This document shows positions 17,294 through 26,099 of a stretch of DNA of 64,000 bases, in pieces. Location: contig CAIKAR010000030.1 in NCBI GenBank assembly GCA_903825465.1, positions 1 to 64,000 of the forward strand, written 5' to 3'. Under the pieces are notes generated by a model. The model was not told the origin of the DNA. It saw nothing but the letters and a program-made list of their open reading frames with translations, and made no database searches. This DNA is from an uncultured Hyphomicrobiales bacterium (GTDB lineage Bacteria; Pseudomonadota; Alphaproteobacteria; Rhizobiales; Beijerinckiaceae). The position numbers and the translations under genes are program-made. The stretch's first letter is position 1. The number at the start of each line of letters is the position of its first letter.

Positions 17294-18937
17294 GTGCCAC
17301 GAATTCGCTTGCGCGCGGCGCTGGCTGGACTGGTTCTGGCGGCGCACGCCCCCGGAGCATTGACGCCCGCGCGCGCGCAACAATCGCAACCACAGCCTCA
17401 ATTGGGGCAGTCGCCGATTTCGGGCCTCGATCCCGCGCCGCCGACACCGGCGCCCAGTTTCACCGGGTTGCGTGGCACGAGCGCCGACAACGGCCTTGCC
17501 GCCCCGGCGCCGGGCGCGCCTTTGTCCGACGCGCTGGCGCCAAGCGTGTCGAACGTGCCCGGCGCGCCGAACTACGGCAAGCCGGTGCCGCCGCGAAACC
17601 CAAAACTCGGTTATCGCGGGCAAGCGAAAACAGCCGCACGGCCCCTGCCGCCGCTGATTCCCTATCCGACATCGTCTCAAGGGCGGCAAAAACCCGTCCC
17701 GCCGATCGGCCAGCCTGTCCCCGACCCGCAGCCCGCCCCCACAGTCGCCGCGGCGCCGATCATCTTGCGCAAACCACCGCCGAAGGTCGAAACCGACCCC
17801 TTCGCGCCCATCGGCGTCGACGCGGGCGTCGGCGGGTTGCGGCTTGTGCCCTATGTCGAGGTCGACACCGGCTACGCGTCAAATCCCAACGCCAGTCCGA
17901 CGCCAACCGGCGGCTCATGGCTGCTGCGGGGCGAAACCGGCGCCGCGATCGCCTCCGACTGGTCGCGGCACCAACTCACCGGCGCGCTGGAGCTTGGCTA
18001 CAACAAGTATTTTTCACAGCCGAACGCGGACCGCCCCGACGGCCAGGGCAAGTTCGACCTCAAAATCGACGTCACGCGCGATTTTTCAACCGATTTCGAA
18101 ATCCGCGGCGTGTTGACGACACAGGCGCCGGGAACACCCGGCATCGGCTCAAGCGTCGTCAACCGGCCACTGGTCGTGACCGTGGGCGCGACGGGCGGCG
18201 GCACCGACAATCTCGGCAATCTCGCCCTGGGTTTGCACGGCACCATCGACCGCACGATCGAACAAAACGGCGCCACCAGTTCCGGCGCGATCATAGACCT
18301 CGCCAACGGCAACTACACCGCGTTCGGGCTGCAGCCCCGGATCGCCTATCAGCTCACGCCGGGCCTCATTCCCTTCGTCGAAGCGACCATCGACACCCGC
18401 AAGCGCGACGAACAACTCGACCTCGCGGGTTTCGCCCGCGACTCAAACGGCCTGTCGGCGCGCTTCGGCACGACGTTCGAACTGTCGCGCATCCTCACGG
18501 GGCAGGCCGCCATCGGCTACGCCGAACGCACCTACGCGGACCGGCGCCTGCAAAGCGTGAGCGCGCCAACGATCGACGCCTCGCTCGTCTGGACGGCGAC
18601 GCCTCTGACGACGGCGACCCTCAAGGCGGCGACGACGATCAACGAAACCACCGTGACGAATTCCGCGGGCGGCGTGAACCACACGGGTTCGCTCGAAATC
18701 GACCACGCGTTGATGCGCAACCTCATGATCACCGCCGTCGGCTCCATTGGCGTCACCAACTACTCCGGCGTCAACCTGACGGAGACAACCTATTCGACGG
18801 GCCTGAAGGCCGTCTACAACATCACCCGCTCCATCGCCGTGACCGGCAACTTCACCCACGACCGCCTCGTTTCGACCGCGCCGGGCTCCGACTACACCGC
18901 CAACGTGTTTCTGCTGGGGTTGAAGTTGCAGAGGTGA
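17294..18937 (+). CDS. Outer-membrane beta-barrel protein with Pro-rich N-terminus
   Basis: A 547-residue protein from a GTG at 17294. A signal peptide (RLRAALAGLVLAAHAPGALT, cleavage near ARAQQ) is followed by about 135 Pro/Gln/Ala-rich residues and then, from about residue 170, alternating polar and aromatic strands (VPYVEVDTGYASNPN, QLTGALELGYNKYF, LTGQAAIGYAERTYADRRLQ) ending in LLGLKLQR. The pattern fits the BBP2-type outer-membrane beta-barrel family common in Rhizobiales, with VDTGYASNP as the typical opening strand. Role unknown, possibly polysaccharide export or adhesion. It is divergent from kdsD and not obviously in an operon. Confidence 0.75.
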   Translation: MPRIRLRAALAGLVLAAHAPGALTPARAQQSQPQPQLGQSPISGLDPAPPTPAPSFTGLRGTSADNGLAAPAPGAPLSDALAPSVSNVPGAPNYGKPVPPRNPKLGYRGQAKTAARPLPPLIPYPTSSQGRQKPVPPIGQPVPDPQPAPTVAAAPIILRKPPPKVETDPFAPIGVDAGVGGLRLVPYVEVDTGYASNPNASPTPTGGSWLLRGETGAAIASDWSRHQLTGALELGYNKYFSQPNADRPDGQGKFDLKIDVTRDFSTDFEIRGVLTTQAPGTPGIGSSVVNRPLVVTVGATGGGTDNLGNLALGLHGTIDRTIEQNGATSSGAIIDLANGNYTAFGLQPRIAYQLTPGLIPFVEATIDTRKRDEQLDLAGFARDSNGLSARFGTTFELSRILTGQAAIGYAERTYADRRLQSVSAPTIDASLVWTATPLTTATLKAATTINETTVTNSAGGVNHTGSLEIDHALMRNLMITAVGSIGVTNYSGVNLTETTYSTGLKAVYNITRSIAVTGNFTHDRLVSTAPGSDYTANVFLLGLKLQR

Positions 18938-19051
18938 GGGTTGAACGGGCCATCCCTTTGGTTCGAGCCCTTCCCGCCAAAACTTGCCACCCCGTCGCGC
19001 GCTCCCTATCGTCCACCGCCACATCGCGGCACCGGGGAGGCTCGCAAGGAC

Positions 19052-20218
19052 ATGGCGCGCATCGACACTTGTTACAACATCGCCGATCTCCGGGAGGCGG
19101 CCCGCAAACGGCTGCCCAAGGGCGTGTTCCAGTATCTCGATCTCGGTACCGAAGATCTCGTGGCGCTGCGCAACAACCGCGATTTCCTGGACAGGACAAA
19201 GCTGCTGAACCAGGTGCTCGTCGATGTCTCCGACATCGACACCTCGACAGAGGTTTTCGGGCGAAAAACCAGCCTGCCCCTCGCCATCGCGCCGACGGGC
19301 ATCGCCGGCCTGACCTGGTATGAGGGCGAGCTCGAACTGGCCAAGGCCGCCGCCAAGGCCGGCGTGCCCTTCACGCTGGCGACCGGCTCCAACACCGCGA
19401 TGGAGAAGGTCGCCGCGATTGGCGGGCGCTGCTGGTTTCAACTCTACATGTGGCGGCAAAAGGAATTGTCCTACGAGGTCGTCAAGCGCGCCGAGCGCGC
19501 CGGCTTCGAGGCGTTGATCTGGACGGTCGACATCGGCCTTGGCGCCAACCGCGAGCACAACAAGCGCAACGGCTTCAACACGCCCTACAAGCTCAACGCG
19601 AAGAGCGCGGTCGACATGGCCTTGCATCCAGAATGGATGATCAACGTCATGGGCAAGTATCTGCGCACGACGGGCATGCCGACGCACGCGAACTACCCGC
19701 CGCAATTTCAAACAAGCGTGACAGGCGCCGCGAGCCAGGCCAAGGCCCTGCGCGCCGACATGGTGAGTTTCGACGACATCGACCGGCTGCGTGAAATCTG
19801 GCCCGGCAAGCTGATCATCAAGGGCATAATGCGGCCCGACGACGCCGAGAAATGCGTCGCGCGCGGCGTCGACGGCATCGTCGTGTCGAACCACGGCGGC
19901 CGCAACATGGACAGCGCGCCCTCGACGCTCGACGTGCTGCCGGGCATCGTTCGCGCGGTCGGCGGCAAGACGACGGTCATCGTCGACTCCGGGGTGCGGC
20001 GCGGCAGCGACCTCGTGAAATGCCTCGCCCTCGGCGCGAAGCTGGCGCTGACCGGCCGCGCGACGCTCTACGGCATCGGCGCGGGCGGACAGGCGGGCGC
20101 GGACAAGGCGCTGGCGATCCTGAAGGACGAGTTGCGGCGCACGATGAGCTATGTGGGGCGCGCCAGGACGGCGGACATCGACGGCGACGTGTTGTGGCGG
20201 GGCGACTTGCGGAATTGA
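19052..20218 (+). CDS. FMN-dependent alpha-hydroxy-acid dehydrogenase (LldD-like)
   Basis: A 388-residue TIM-barrel flavoenzyme oxidising an L-2-hydroxy acid such as lactate, glycolate or mandelate to the keto acid. Diagnostic segments are FQYLDLGTEDLVALRNNRDF, LPLAIAPTGIAGLTW, FQLYMWRQKE, the Lys in KLIIKGIMRPDDA, the catalytic His and substrate Arg in VVSNHGGRNMD, and VIVDSGVRRGSDLVKCLALG. The family usually reads NHGGRQLD; here the tail is NMD. The start is the ATG at 19052 (MARIDTCYNI), where homology begins, with GGGAGG upstream. The MFS gene follows 69 bp later and could import or export its substrate or product. Confidence 0.88.
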   Translation: MARIDTCYNIADLREAARKRLPKGVFQYLDLGTEDLVALRNNRDFLDRTKLLNQVLVDVSDIDTSTEVFGRKTSLPLAIAPTGIAGLTWYEGELELAKAAAKAGVPFTLATGSNTAMEKVAAIGGRCWFQLYMWRQKELSYEVVKRAERAGFEALIWTVDIGLGANREHNKRNGFNTPYKLNAKSAVDMALHPEWMINVMGKYLRTTGMPTHANYPPQFQTSVTGAASQAKALRADMVSFDDIDRLREIWPGKLIIKGIMRPDDAEKCVARGVDGIVVSNHGGRNMDSAPSTLDVLPGIVRAVGGKTTVIVDSGVRRGSDLVKCLALGAKLALTGRATLYGIGAGGQAGADKALAILKDELRRTMSYVGRARTADIDGDVLWRGDLRN

Positions 20219-20287
20219 CGAAGCACGGCCCGCGGTTATTGTGACGCCAACGCCGCGCGAAAAGCGGCGGGCTTTCGGGGGAACGCC

Positions 20288-21664
20288 ATGACATCGCAAG
20301 CCCCGGCGGACACAAGGCGCGCGCCTTCGGGCTGGCGGCTCTGGTACATGGTCGCCGTGTTGTGCTCCACCAACACGGTCGCCTTCATCGATCGCGGCTC
20401 GCTGCAATTGCTGGCGCCGCAGATCACCCGCGACCTCGGCATCTCCGATTCGCAAATGGGCCTTCTGATTGGGCCCGCCTTCGCGCTCACCTACCTCGGC
20501 CTTTCCGTGCCCGCGGGCATGCTGGTCGACAGGTTCGCGCGCCGCCGCCTGATGTCGATGGCCATAACCTTCTGGGCTTTCGCGACCATTCTCAGTGGCT
20601 TCGCCGCCGCGTTTTTACCCCTGCTTGTCGGTCGCCTCGCCATCGGCGGCGGCGAGGCGATGGGCGGCCCGGGATCAATGTCGATCATCCGCGACGCCGT
20701 GCCGCCGGAAAAGCGCGGGCGCTCCGTCGCCATTTGGGCGATGGGCGCGAACATCGGCGGCGCCATCGCCTTTCTCGCTGGCGGCGCGATCCTCGCGTCC
20801 ATCGGCGACGCGCTGTCGGTGACCCTGCCCGTCGTCGGCGCGCTGCGCTCATGGCAACTGGTGCTGATGGTGAGCGGATTTCTGGCGATTCCCGTCGCGT
20901 TTCTGATGTTCAGCTTTCCCGAGCCAGCGCGCGCGGCGGCGAGCGCGGGAGATGGCGTCGGCCTCGGCGCGGCGCTCTCCTACATGGGATCCCGCTGGCC
21001 GGTGTTCCTGCCGCTTTTCATCGTCAACGGCGTCTGCATCGTCATCACCGTGGGCTCGGGACTGTGGACCGCGACGATGTTCCAGAGGGTGTTCCATGTG
21101 CCGCGGCCCATGGTTGGTCTGAACCTCGGATTGATGAACCTGTTTCTCGCCATGCCGAGCCAGTTTCTCTCCGGCATCGTCATGGACTGGCTGGAGAAGC
21201 GCGGCGTCAAAAACCCGACCCCCCTGTTCGGGGCCATCGTCACAGCCGTCATTTTCGGCCTCGGCGTGTCGTTTCCCCTCGCCGGCGACGCGGCGACGGC
21301 GTGGACGCTCCTTGGCGCCTATCTCCTGATCGGCACGTGCACATTCACCATCGGCACGGCGCTCGTGACGCGCCTGTCGCCGCGCGACATGGTCGGCAAG
21401 ATCAGCGCGACGCACTTCATGTGGGTCGGCTTTCTCGGCACGTTCGTTGGCGGCGTGCTCTACCCCGGCGTGTCGGACGCCTTCTTCTCTGCGCAAGGAG
21501 ACAAGGCGATCTCCTACGCCATCGCAACGGTGATCGGCGCGCTCGACGTGGTCGCGTTCCTCGGCTACGCGGTTTTGACGCTGACGACGCGACGGGAGTT
21601 GGCGAAGCCGGGATCGGGCGCGCTGCCGACGCAGGTGGTTGAGACGCGCGGAGCGGAACAGTAG
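20288..21664 (+). CDS. MFS transporter
   Basis: A 458-residue permease with twelve predicted spans. The MFS loop 2-3 signature is present (GMLVDRFARRRLMSM), as is the early Asp/Arg in VAFIDRGSLQLLAPQITRDL, which resembles the hexuronate/spinster-like anion group. It probably moves a small organic acid across the inner membrane, and the upstream hydroxy-acid dehydrogenase fits that, but the substrate is not determinable. It is on the same strand as, and may be co-transcribed with, the flanking dehydrogenase and methyltransferase genes (69 and 37 bp gaps). Confidence 0.88.
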   Translation: MTSQAPADTRRAPSGWRLWYMVAVLCSTNTVAFIDRGSLQLLAPQITRDLGISDSQMGLLIGPAFALTYLGLSVPAGMLVDRFARRRLMSMAITFWAFATILSGFAAAFLPLLVGRLAIGGGEAMGGPGSMSIIRDAVPPEKRGRSVAIWAMGANIGGAIAFLAGGAILASIGDALSVTLPVVGALRSWQLVLMVSGFLAIPVAFLMFSFPEPARAAASAGDGVGLGAALSYMGSRWPVFLPLFIVNGVCIVITVGSGLWTATMFQRVFHVPRPMVGLNLGLMNLFLAMPSQFLSGIVMDWLEKRGVKNPTPLFGAIVTAVIFGLGVSFPLAGDAATAWTLLGAYLLIGTCTFTIGTALVTRLSPRDMVGKISATHFMWVGFLGTFVGGVLYPGVSDAFFSAQGDKAISYAIATVIGALDVVAFLGYAVLTLTTRRELAKPGSGALPTQVVETRGAEQ

Positions 21665-21701
21665 GCTCGCCCCCGAAGTCTAGCGATTCGCCCGGGGTTT
21701 C

Positions 21702-22850
21702 ATGTTGCGCGCCATCGAATTGTTCGCGGGAGCCGGCGGCCTTGGCGTCGGCGTCAGCCGGGCCGGCATACATCCCGCGCTCATTGTCGAGCGCGACAAA
21801 TGGTGTTGCCACACGCTGCGCGAAAACCGCGAATCTTTTTACCCGGGTTGTCCGCCGCCCATCGAAGACGATGTGCGGGCGATCGATTTCCGCCCGCATC
21901 GGGGCGAAATCGACGTGGTCACCGGCGGTCCGCCATGTCAGCCGTTTTCGCTCGGCGGCAAGCACCGCGCCCACGCGGACCACCGTGACATGTGGCCTCA
22001 GGCGGTGCGGGTCGTGCGCGAAACGCGGCCGCGCGCGTTCATTTTCGAGAATGTGCGCGGCCTGACGCGACAGACCTTCGCGGACTATCTGGGATACATT
22101 CTTTTGCAGCTTCAGCATCCCTCGCTGGCGAAGCGCGACGAGGAGGCGTGGACCTCGCATTTGGCGCGTCTGCAAAAACGCCACACCGGGAAAAACCAGG
22201 TCGAATACCGGGTGCTGCATCAGGTGCTCGACGCGGCCGACTACGGCGTCGCGCAGCGTCGACACAGGGTCGTGTTCGTCGGATTTCGCGCGGACATCGA
22301 CGCGGGCTGGTCGTTTCCGCCGCCGACGCATTCGGGCGCCGCGCTGGCGCGCGCGCAAATGGCGGGGGATTATTGGGATCGGCGCAACGTGCCCACGCGC
22401 GACCGGATCGCGTTTAAATCGAAGGCGGCGGAAACCGGCGCCGCGCTGCCTTGGGCGACGGTCCGCGACGCCCTCGCGGGCCTGCCCGATCCCCGCTCGA
22501 AAGCGGCGGCGGACTGGCGCGACCACCGCTTTCAGGATGGCGCGCGGAGCTACGCCGGCCACACCGGCAGTTTCATCGACCAACCCGCGAAGGCGTTGAA
22601 AGCCGGCGTCCACGGCGTGCCCGGCGGCGAGAACATGTTGCGGCTGGCGGATGGCTCGACGCGTTACTTCACGATAAGGGAAGCCGCGCGCTTGCAGGCG
22701 TTTCCCGACCATTGGCGCTTCCACGGCTCGTGGTCGGAAGCGATGCGGCAGCTTGGCAACGCCGTGCCGACGACGCTCGCCCATGTTGTCGCGGCCTCGG
22801 TTCGGCGCAATCTTGAGCCACGTTTTTCCGCGCGGAGCGCAACGACATGA
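21702..22850 (+). CDS. DNA (cytosine-5) methyltransferase, orphan
   Basis: A 382-residue m5C methyltransferase. The ordered motifs are present: I (ELFAGAGGLGVG, residues 6-17, AdoMet binding), IV (GGPPCQPFS, catalytic Cys79), VI (ENVRGL, Glu116), VIII (QRRHRVVFVG, near 185) and X (RQLGNAVPTTLA near the C-terminus). The target-recognition region is residues about 190-320. No restriction endonuclease, Vsr or mobile element is next to it, so it looks solitary, possibly regulatory or a remnant. Its stop overlaps the start of the LLM oxidoreductase gene (ATGA at 22847-22850), an unexpected translational coupling. The target sequence cannot be read from the protein. Confidence 0.92.
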   Translation: MLRAIELFAGAGGLGVGVSRAGIHPALIVERDKWCCHTLRENRESFYPGCPPPIEDDVRAIDFRPHRGEIDVVTGGPPCQPFSLGGKHRAHADHRDMWPQAVRVVRETRPRAFIFENVRGLTRQTFADYLGYILLQLQHPSLAKRDEEAWTSHLARLQKRHTGKNQVEYRVLHQVLDAADYGVAQRRHRVVFVGFRADIDAGWSFPPPTHSGAALARAQMAGDYWDRRNVPTRDRIAFKSKAAETGAALPWATVRDALAGLPDPRSKAAADWRDHRFQDGARSYAGHTGSFIDQPAKALKAGVHGVPGGENMLRLADGSTRYFTIREAARLQAFPDHWRFHGSWSEAMRQLGNAVPTTLAHVVAASVRRNLEPRFSARSATT

Positions 22851-23944
22851 AAGCAGCCCTCTTTTCCGCCGCGCGCTACAACGGCCCCGCCGAGGATGTT
22901 GGCTGGCCGGTCGCCAGCACCGTTTACGCCGCCGAGGCCGCAAGCTACGCGCTCAACATCGCGCTCGACCAGTTCGAGATGGCCGACCAACTCGGTTTTG
23001 ACTGGGTCAGCGTCGCCGAGCACCACTACGCGCCGTTTTCGCTGACGCCGAACCCGATGATCATGGCGGGCGCGCTGACGCAGCGCGTCAAGCGGGCGAA
23101 GATCGCGCTGCTTGGCGCGTCGATCCCCATCAACAATCCCATCCGCGTGGCCGAGGAGTTCGCCATGCTCGACACGATCACCGGCGGGCGCGTCATCGCC
23201 GGCATGTTGCGCGGCACCCCGAACGAATACGTCACCTACAACATCAACCCGGCCGAATCGCGCGCGCGTTTCGAAGAGGCGTTGAAGCTCGTCAAGACCG
23301 CCTGGACCCAGACCGAGCCCTTCGGTTGGCAGGGCCGCTATTACCAATACAAATCGGTGTCGCTGTGGCCGCGAATCGTTCAGAAGCCGCATCCGAAGAT
23401 CTACATGAGCGGGTCGAGCCCGGAGTCGGCGGAATTCGCGGCGAAAAACCACATCGGCCTTGGCTTCGCCGTCACCAGCGTGCCGTTGGCGAAAGTCGCG
23501 GCGGACTATTTCCGCGGCCAGTGCCGGCGCTTCGGCTACGAGCCCGACCCGGAGGACATCATCTACCGCGTCGGGGTTCACGTCGCGGAGAGCGACGATC
23601 AGGCGCTGGAGGATTTCACCGCGGCGGTCGGCGCCGCGCCGCGCGGCAGCCTCACCATGGCCAATCGCGCGCTCGAAAGCGCCGTCGCCGCAACGGGCTA
23701 TTACGGCCGCGACGCGGATGCGCAACGGGGGCGGCTGATGCCGGGCGGCCTGCGCGAACGCGTCGAGGAAGGCCGCATATTGCTGGGCGGGCCCGAAAGC
23801 GTGCTCAAGCAGATCGAGAAAATCCGCGACGACCTGGGCGCCGGCGTCGTCGATTTCACGGTCACCCACCAGATGGGCGCGAAAACGAACCGGTCGATCG
23901 AATTGATCGCCGAAAAAATCCTGCCGAAGATCCGGGGATGGTGA
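22847..23944 (+). CDS. LLM-class flavin-dependent oxidoreductase
   Basis: A 365-residue luciferase-like TIM-barrel monooxygenase using reduced FMN and O2. Family features are DQFEMADQLGFDWVSVAEHH, YAPFSLTPNPMIMAGALTQR, NNPIRVAEEFAMLDTITGGR (flavin-site pattern) and KPHPKIYMSGSSPES. A reductase partner is not next door. The start overlaps the stop of the methyltransferase, and its own stop overlaps the start of the next small gene (ATGGTGA), so three genes are read as one unit. The substrate is unknown; alkanal-monooxygenase-like is the closest general description. Confidence 0.88.
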   Translation: MKAALFSAARYNGPAEDVGWPVASTVYAAEAASYALNIALDQFEMADQLGFDWVSVAEHHYAPFSLTPNPMIMAGALTQRVKRAKIALLGASIPINNPIRVAEEFAMLDTITGGRVIAGMLRGTPNEYVTYNINPAESRARFEEALKLVKTAWTQTEPFGWQGRYYQYKSVSLWPRIVQKPHPKIYMSGSSPESAEFAAKNHIGLGFAVTSVPLAKVAADYFRGQCRRFGYEPDPEDIIYRVGVHVAESDDQALEDFTAAVGAAPRGSLTMANRALESAVAATGYYGRDADAQRGRLMPGGLRERVEEGRILLGGPESVLKQIEKIRDDLGAGVVDFTVTHQMGAKTNRSIELIAEKILPKIRGW

Positions 23945-24426
23945 GCGCGATGACGGAAACGCAGGAAACACCCGCCGCCATGCTGCTTCTCGCGCCATCG
24001 TCGAAGGCCGCGGACATTCTCGAAAAAAAGTTCGAGCTTCGGAAAGACGGCGCGGCGCGGGCCGTTCTGGCGCAGGGCGCGCGCGCCAACGAGGCGCTGC
24101 GCGCCGCGCTCGCGGGCGGCGTTTCCGCCGTGGTGTTGATATCGCCGCCCGCCGTCGAGGCGCTCGACGAGGATATTAAATCCCGCTTGCGCGACATCGC
24201 GGCGCCGATCCTCGCCCTGTTCGGCACGGAAGATTCCAGTTCCCCCGTCGAATTCGGCCACGCGTGGCGGCGCGCGTTGCCCAAATGCTTCCAAACCTTC
24301 GTGTTCGACGCCGGCGCCGACATGGCGAACGAGCGGCCCGCGGCGGTGGCCTCGCTCGTCGCCGAGTTTTTGACGCTGGGCGAAGGATTTTTGGTGAACC
24401 ACGGGGATGGACGCGCGTTGCCTTGA
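23938..24426 (+). CDS. Degenerate alpha/beta-hydrolase-like protein
   Basis: A 162-residue protein that overlaps the LLM stop by seven bases; starts at 23938 or 23950 are both possible. The second half reads as the C-terminal part of an alpha/beta hydrolase (APILALFGTEDSSSP with the acid loop, then VFDAGADMANERPAAVASLV). Where active relatives have a GXSXG nucleophile elbow it has QGARANEAL, and where they have DAGHD it has DAGAD, so both the Ser and the His of the triad seem lost. It is also shorter than the usual 220-300 residues. It may serve as a non-catalytic partner of the LLM enzyme, or be decaying. Confidence 0.6.
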   Translation: MVSAMTETQETPAAMLLLAPSSKAADILEKKFELRKDGAARAVLAQGARANEALRAALAGGVSAVVLISPPAVEALDEDIKSRLRDIAAPILALFGTEDSSSPVEFGHAWRRALPKCFQTFVFDAGADMANERPAAVASLVAEFLTLGEGFLVNHGDGRALP

Positions 24427-24497
24427 GCGCTGTCCGCGAATCGACGAAATTATGCTACCATCTCGAAAAGGGCGCTTCGGCCCTGGAGGAACCGGAC

Positions 24498-24638
24498 ATG
24501 GCCAAAGGTCAGATGAAGAGCAGCAAGGAAAAGAAAAAGCCCAAGGCGGAAACGCCCAAGGCCAAGGGCCCGTCGGCCTACCAGTCGTCGATGGGGAAGG
24601 GTGGCCCGGCGGCCAATCCCTTCGCCAAAAAGAGCTGA
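24498..24638 (+). CDS. Small Lys-rich conserved protein
   Basis: A 46-residue basic peptide (starts MAKGQMKSSKEKKKPKAE, ends ANPFAKKS). A strong GGAGGA lies eight bases before the ATG, which argues it is real despite its size. Short Lys/Pro-rich proteins beginning MAKGQ...S..KKPK occur widely in Proteobacteria, with unknown role; nucleic-acid binding is possible from charge alone. It converges on the YidB-type gene with four bases between stops. Confidence 0.65.
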   Translation: MAKGQMKSSKEKKKPKAETPKAKGPSAYQSSMGKGGPAANPFAKKS

Positions 24639-24642
24639 CGTA

Positions 24643-25119
24643 TCAGCGGCCCCAGTTGTTGACTTCCTGCTGGGTCGGCACGCGGCCGTTCGGCGTCAGA
24701 TTGTCGACGATCCCCGGCAGCGCCTGCGACAGCATGTTGATCACATCCTGCTCGCTGACGCCGGCGCGTTTGGCGATGTCGGAGATTGTCTGCTGGCCGA
24801 TCGCCGGGCCAAGCTGCGCGGGCGCGATCGGCTGATTGGGCCCGGACGAGACCCACGAGTCCGCCGCCGCGCCGTGGCCCGCGTTGCGCAGTTTGTCGAG
24901 CAGGCCGCCGAGTCCGGCTGAAAGCCCATCGTCGCTGGCGCCGATTGTGGCGGGATGGGCGGGCGCCGGCGCGGGCGGAACAACCTGCGCCTGAGGCGCG
25001 TCGTCCTTGCCGCCCCCGAGCCATTTGGCGAGTATCAGCGCGCCCGCCGCGATGACGAGAGGCTTCGCCAGATTGCCGCCGGGAACAGCGTTGCCAACGG
25101 CGTTGTCGAACATGCCCAT
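24643..25119 (-). CDS. YidB/DUF937 family protein
   Basis: A 158-residue protein from MGMFDNAVGN (ATG at 25119, AAGGAG upstream). It has a short hydrophobic stretch (KPLVIAAGALILAKWL), a Pro/Ala linker and the C-terminal helical domain of the YidB/DUF937 family (GLGGLLDKLRNAGHGAAADS, WVSSGPNQPI, ISDIAKRAGVSEQDVINMLS, LPGIVDNLTPNGRVP). Function is unknown. Confidence 0.85.
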   Translation of the reverse strand: MGMFDNAVGNAVPGGNLAKPLVIAAGALILAKWLGGGKDDAPQAQVVPPAPAPAHPATIGASDDGLSAGLGGLLDKLRNAGHGAAADSWVSSGPNQPIAPAQLGPAIGQQTISDIAKRAGVSEQDVINMLSQALPGIVDNLTPNGRVPTQQEVNNWGR

Positions 25120-25282
25120 GTAAATCTCCTTTAGCCCGCGTGGCGGAGCCAACCGCGGATATGTCGGATGTTCGGGGCCCCGCCGCAAGCCCCGGCCGGC
25201 CTTCCTTGCGTTCACGCGCGAATTGTCCAACTATGCCCGTGTTTCCGCCGGCCAAGCCACCGGCACAATAAGGAGCATTGGC

Positions 25283-25540
25283 ATGAGCGTTATTTCATGG
25301 ATTGTCCTCGGCCTGATCGCCGGCTTTATCGCGAGCAAGATCGTCAATAAAAGCGGCGAAGGATTTTTGCTGGACATCGTGCTCGGCGTCGTCGGCGCGG
25401 TGGTCGGCGGCGAAATCTTCAACGCGGCCGGCATGGCCGGCGTTTCCGGAATCAACCTCTGGAGCATTCTGGTTTCCATCGTTGGAGCGGTGATCGTCAT
25501 TTGGATTTACCATATGGTCACCGGCAACAAGCGCCTGTGA
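25283..25540 (+). CDS. GlsB/YeaQ/YmgE-family small membrane protein
   Basis: An 85-residue protein with three hydrophobic helices, each rich in Gly, and the family pattern SWIVLGLIAGFIASKIV, LLDIVLGVVGAVVGGEIF and ILVSIVGAVIVIWIYHM. AAGGAG lies upstream of the ATG at 25283. The family is called transglycosylase-associated and is induced by general stress in several bacteria; mechanism unknown. Confidence 0.88.
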   Translation: MSVISWIVLGLIAGFIASKIVNKSGEGFLLDIVLGVVGAVVGGEIFNAAGMAGVSGINLWSILVSIVGAVIVIWIYHMVTGNKRL

Positions 25541-25577
25541 TCAAGGGTCGTATAAAAGAGCTGGAGAGAAGGGCCTG

Positions 25578-26015
25578 ATGCGAAACGGCGCCTTGGGAGC
25601 TTGGAAGCTTCGATCGTTTCACATGGAGAATGTCGAAACCAAGGAGCGATCGGAGCCCTTCGGATCCGAGCCGAGGGGGTCTCTCATCCTGCATGCAGAC
25701 GGGCGCATGGCGGCGCTCATCGCGCCGGGGGAGCGGACAGCGCTCACCGCCGGGGCCGATCAAGCGGCGGCTTTCCCAAAGCTCTTGGCTTACTCGGGCC
25801 GCTTTCGATTGGAGCCGCCGGATCGTTTGGTCACCTCGGTCGATGTCGCGTCGATCGAGGACTGGATTGGCACTGATCAGGCGCGAACCTACACGGTCGA
25901 CGGGGACAGGCTGGATATCTTCACCCCTCCCGGGCGCATGCCGCGGCAAGACGCCGATGAAGTCACCGTCATCGGCGTCTTGTCGTGGACACGGGAAACA
26001 TCGACGTCGACTTGA
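25578..26015 (+). CDS. Lipocalin-like domain protein
   Basis: A 145-residue protein with the pattern of the small lipocalin-like family: LGAWKLRSFHMENVET at the N-terminus, GSLILHADGRMAALI, FPKLLAYSGRFRLEP and RTYTVDGDRLDI. These segments suggest a single beta-barrel. No signal peptide is visible, so it is probably cytosolic. The ligand is unknown. It is 37 bp downstream of the GlsB-like gene on the same strand. Confidence 0.72.
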   Translation: MRNGALGAWKLRSFHMENVETKERSEPFGSEPRGSLILHADGRMAALIAPGERTALTAGADQAAAFPKLLAYSGRFRLEPPDRLVTSVDVASIEDWIGTDQARTYTVDGDRLDIFTPPGRMPRQDADEVTVIGVLSWTRETSTST

Positions 26016-26055
26016 AAAGCGGGTGGGATTTCAAACCGGCCTAATACCGCAAGAT

Positions 26056-26084
26056 TTGACCGTTTCCCGCCCCTTGCGTATTAT
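26056..26084 (+). promoter_or_regulatory. Sigma70-type promoter for the arg operon
   Basis: TTGACC (26056-26061), a 17-base spacer and TATTAT (26079-26084) match five of six bases of the consensus in each box, with ideal spacing. It lies about 70 bases upstream of argD and is the best promoter match I noticed in the window. Confidence 0.6.
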
Positions 26085-26099
26085 CCGCGAAATCCAAAC

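Noticed and set aside
21702-22850. Restriction-modification system around the methyltransferase
   Set aside because: The neighbours are a permease and an oxidoreductase; no endonuclease, Vsr or specificity gene is present.
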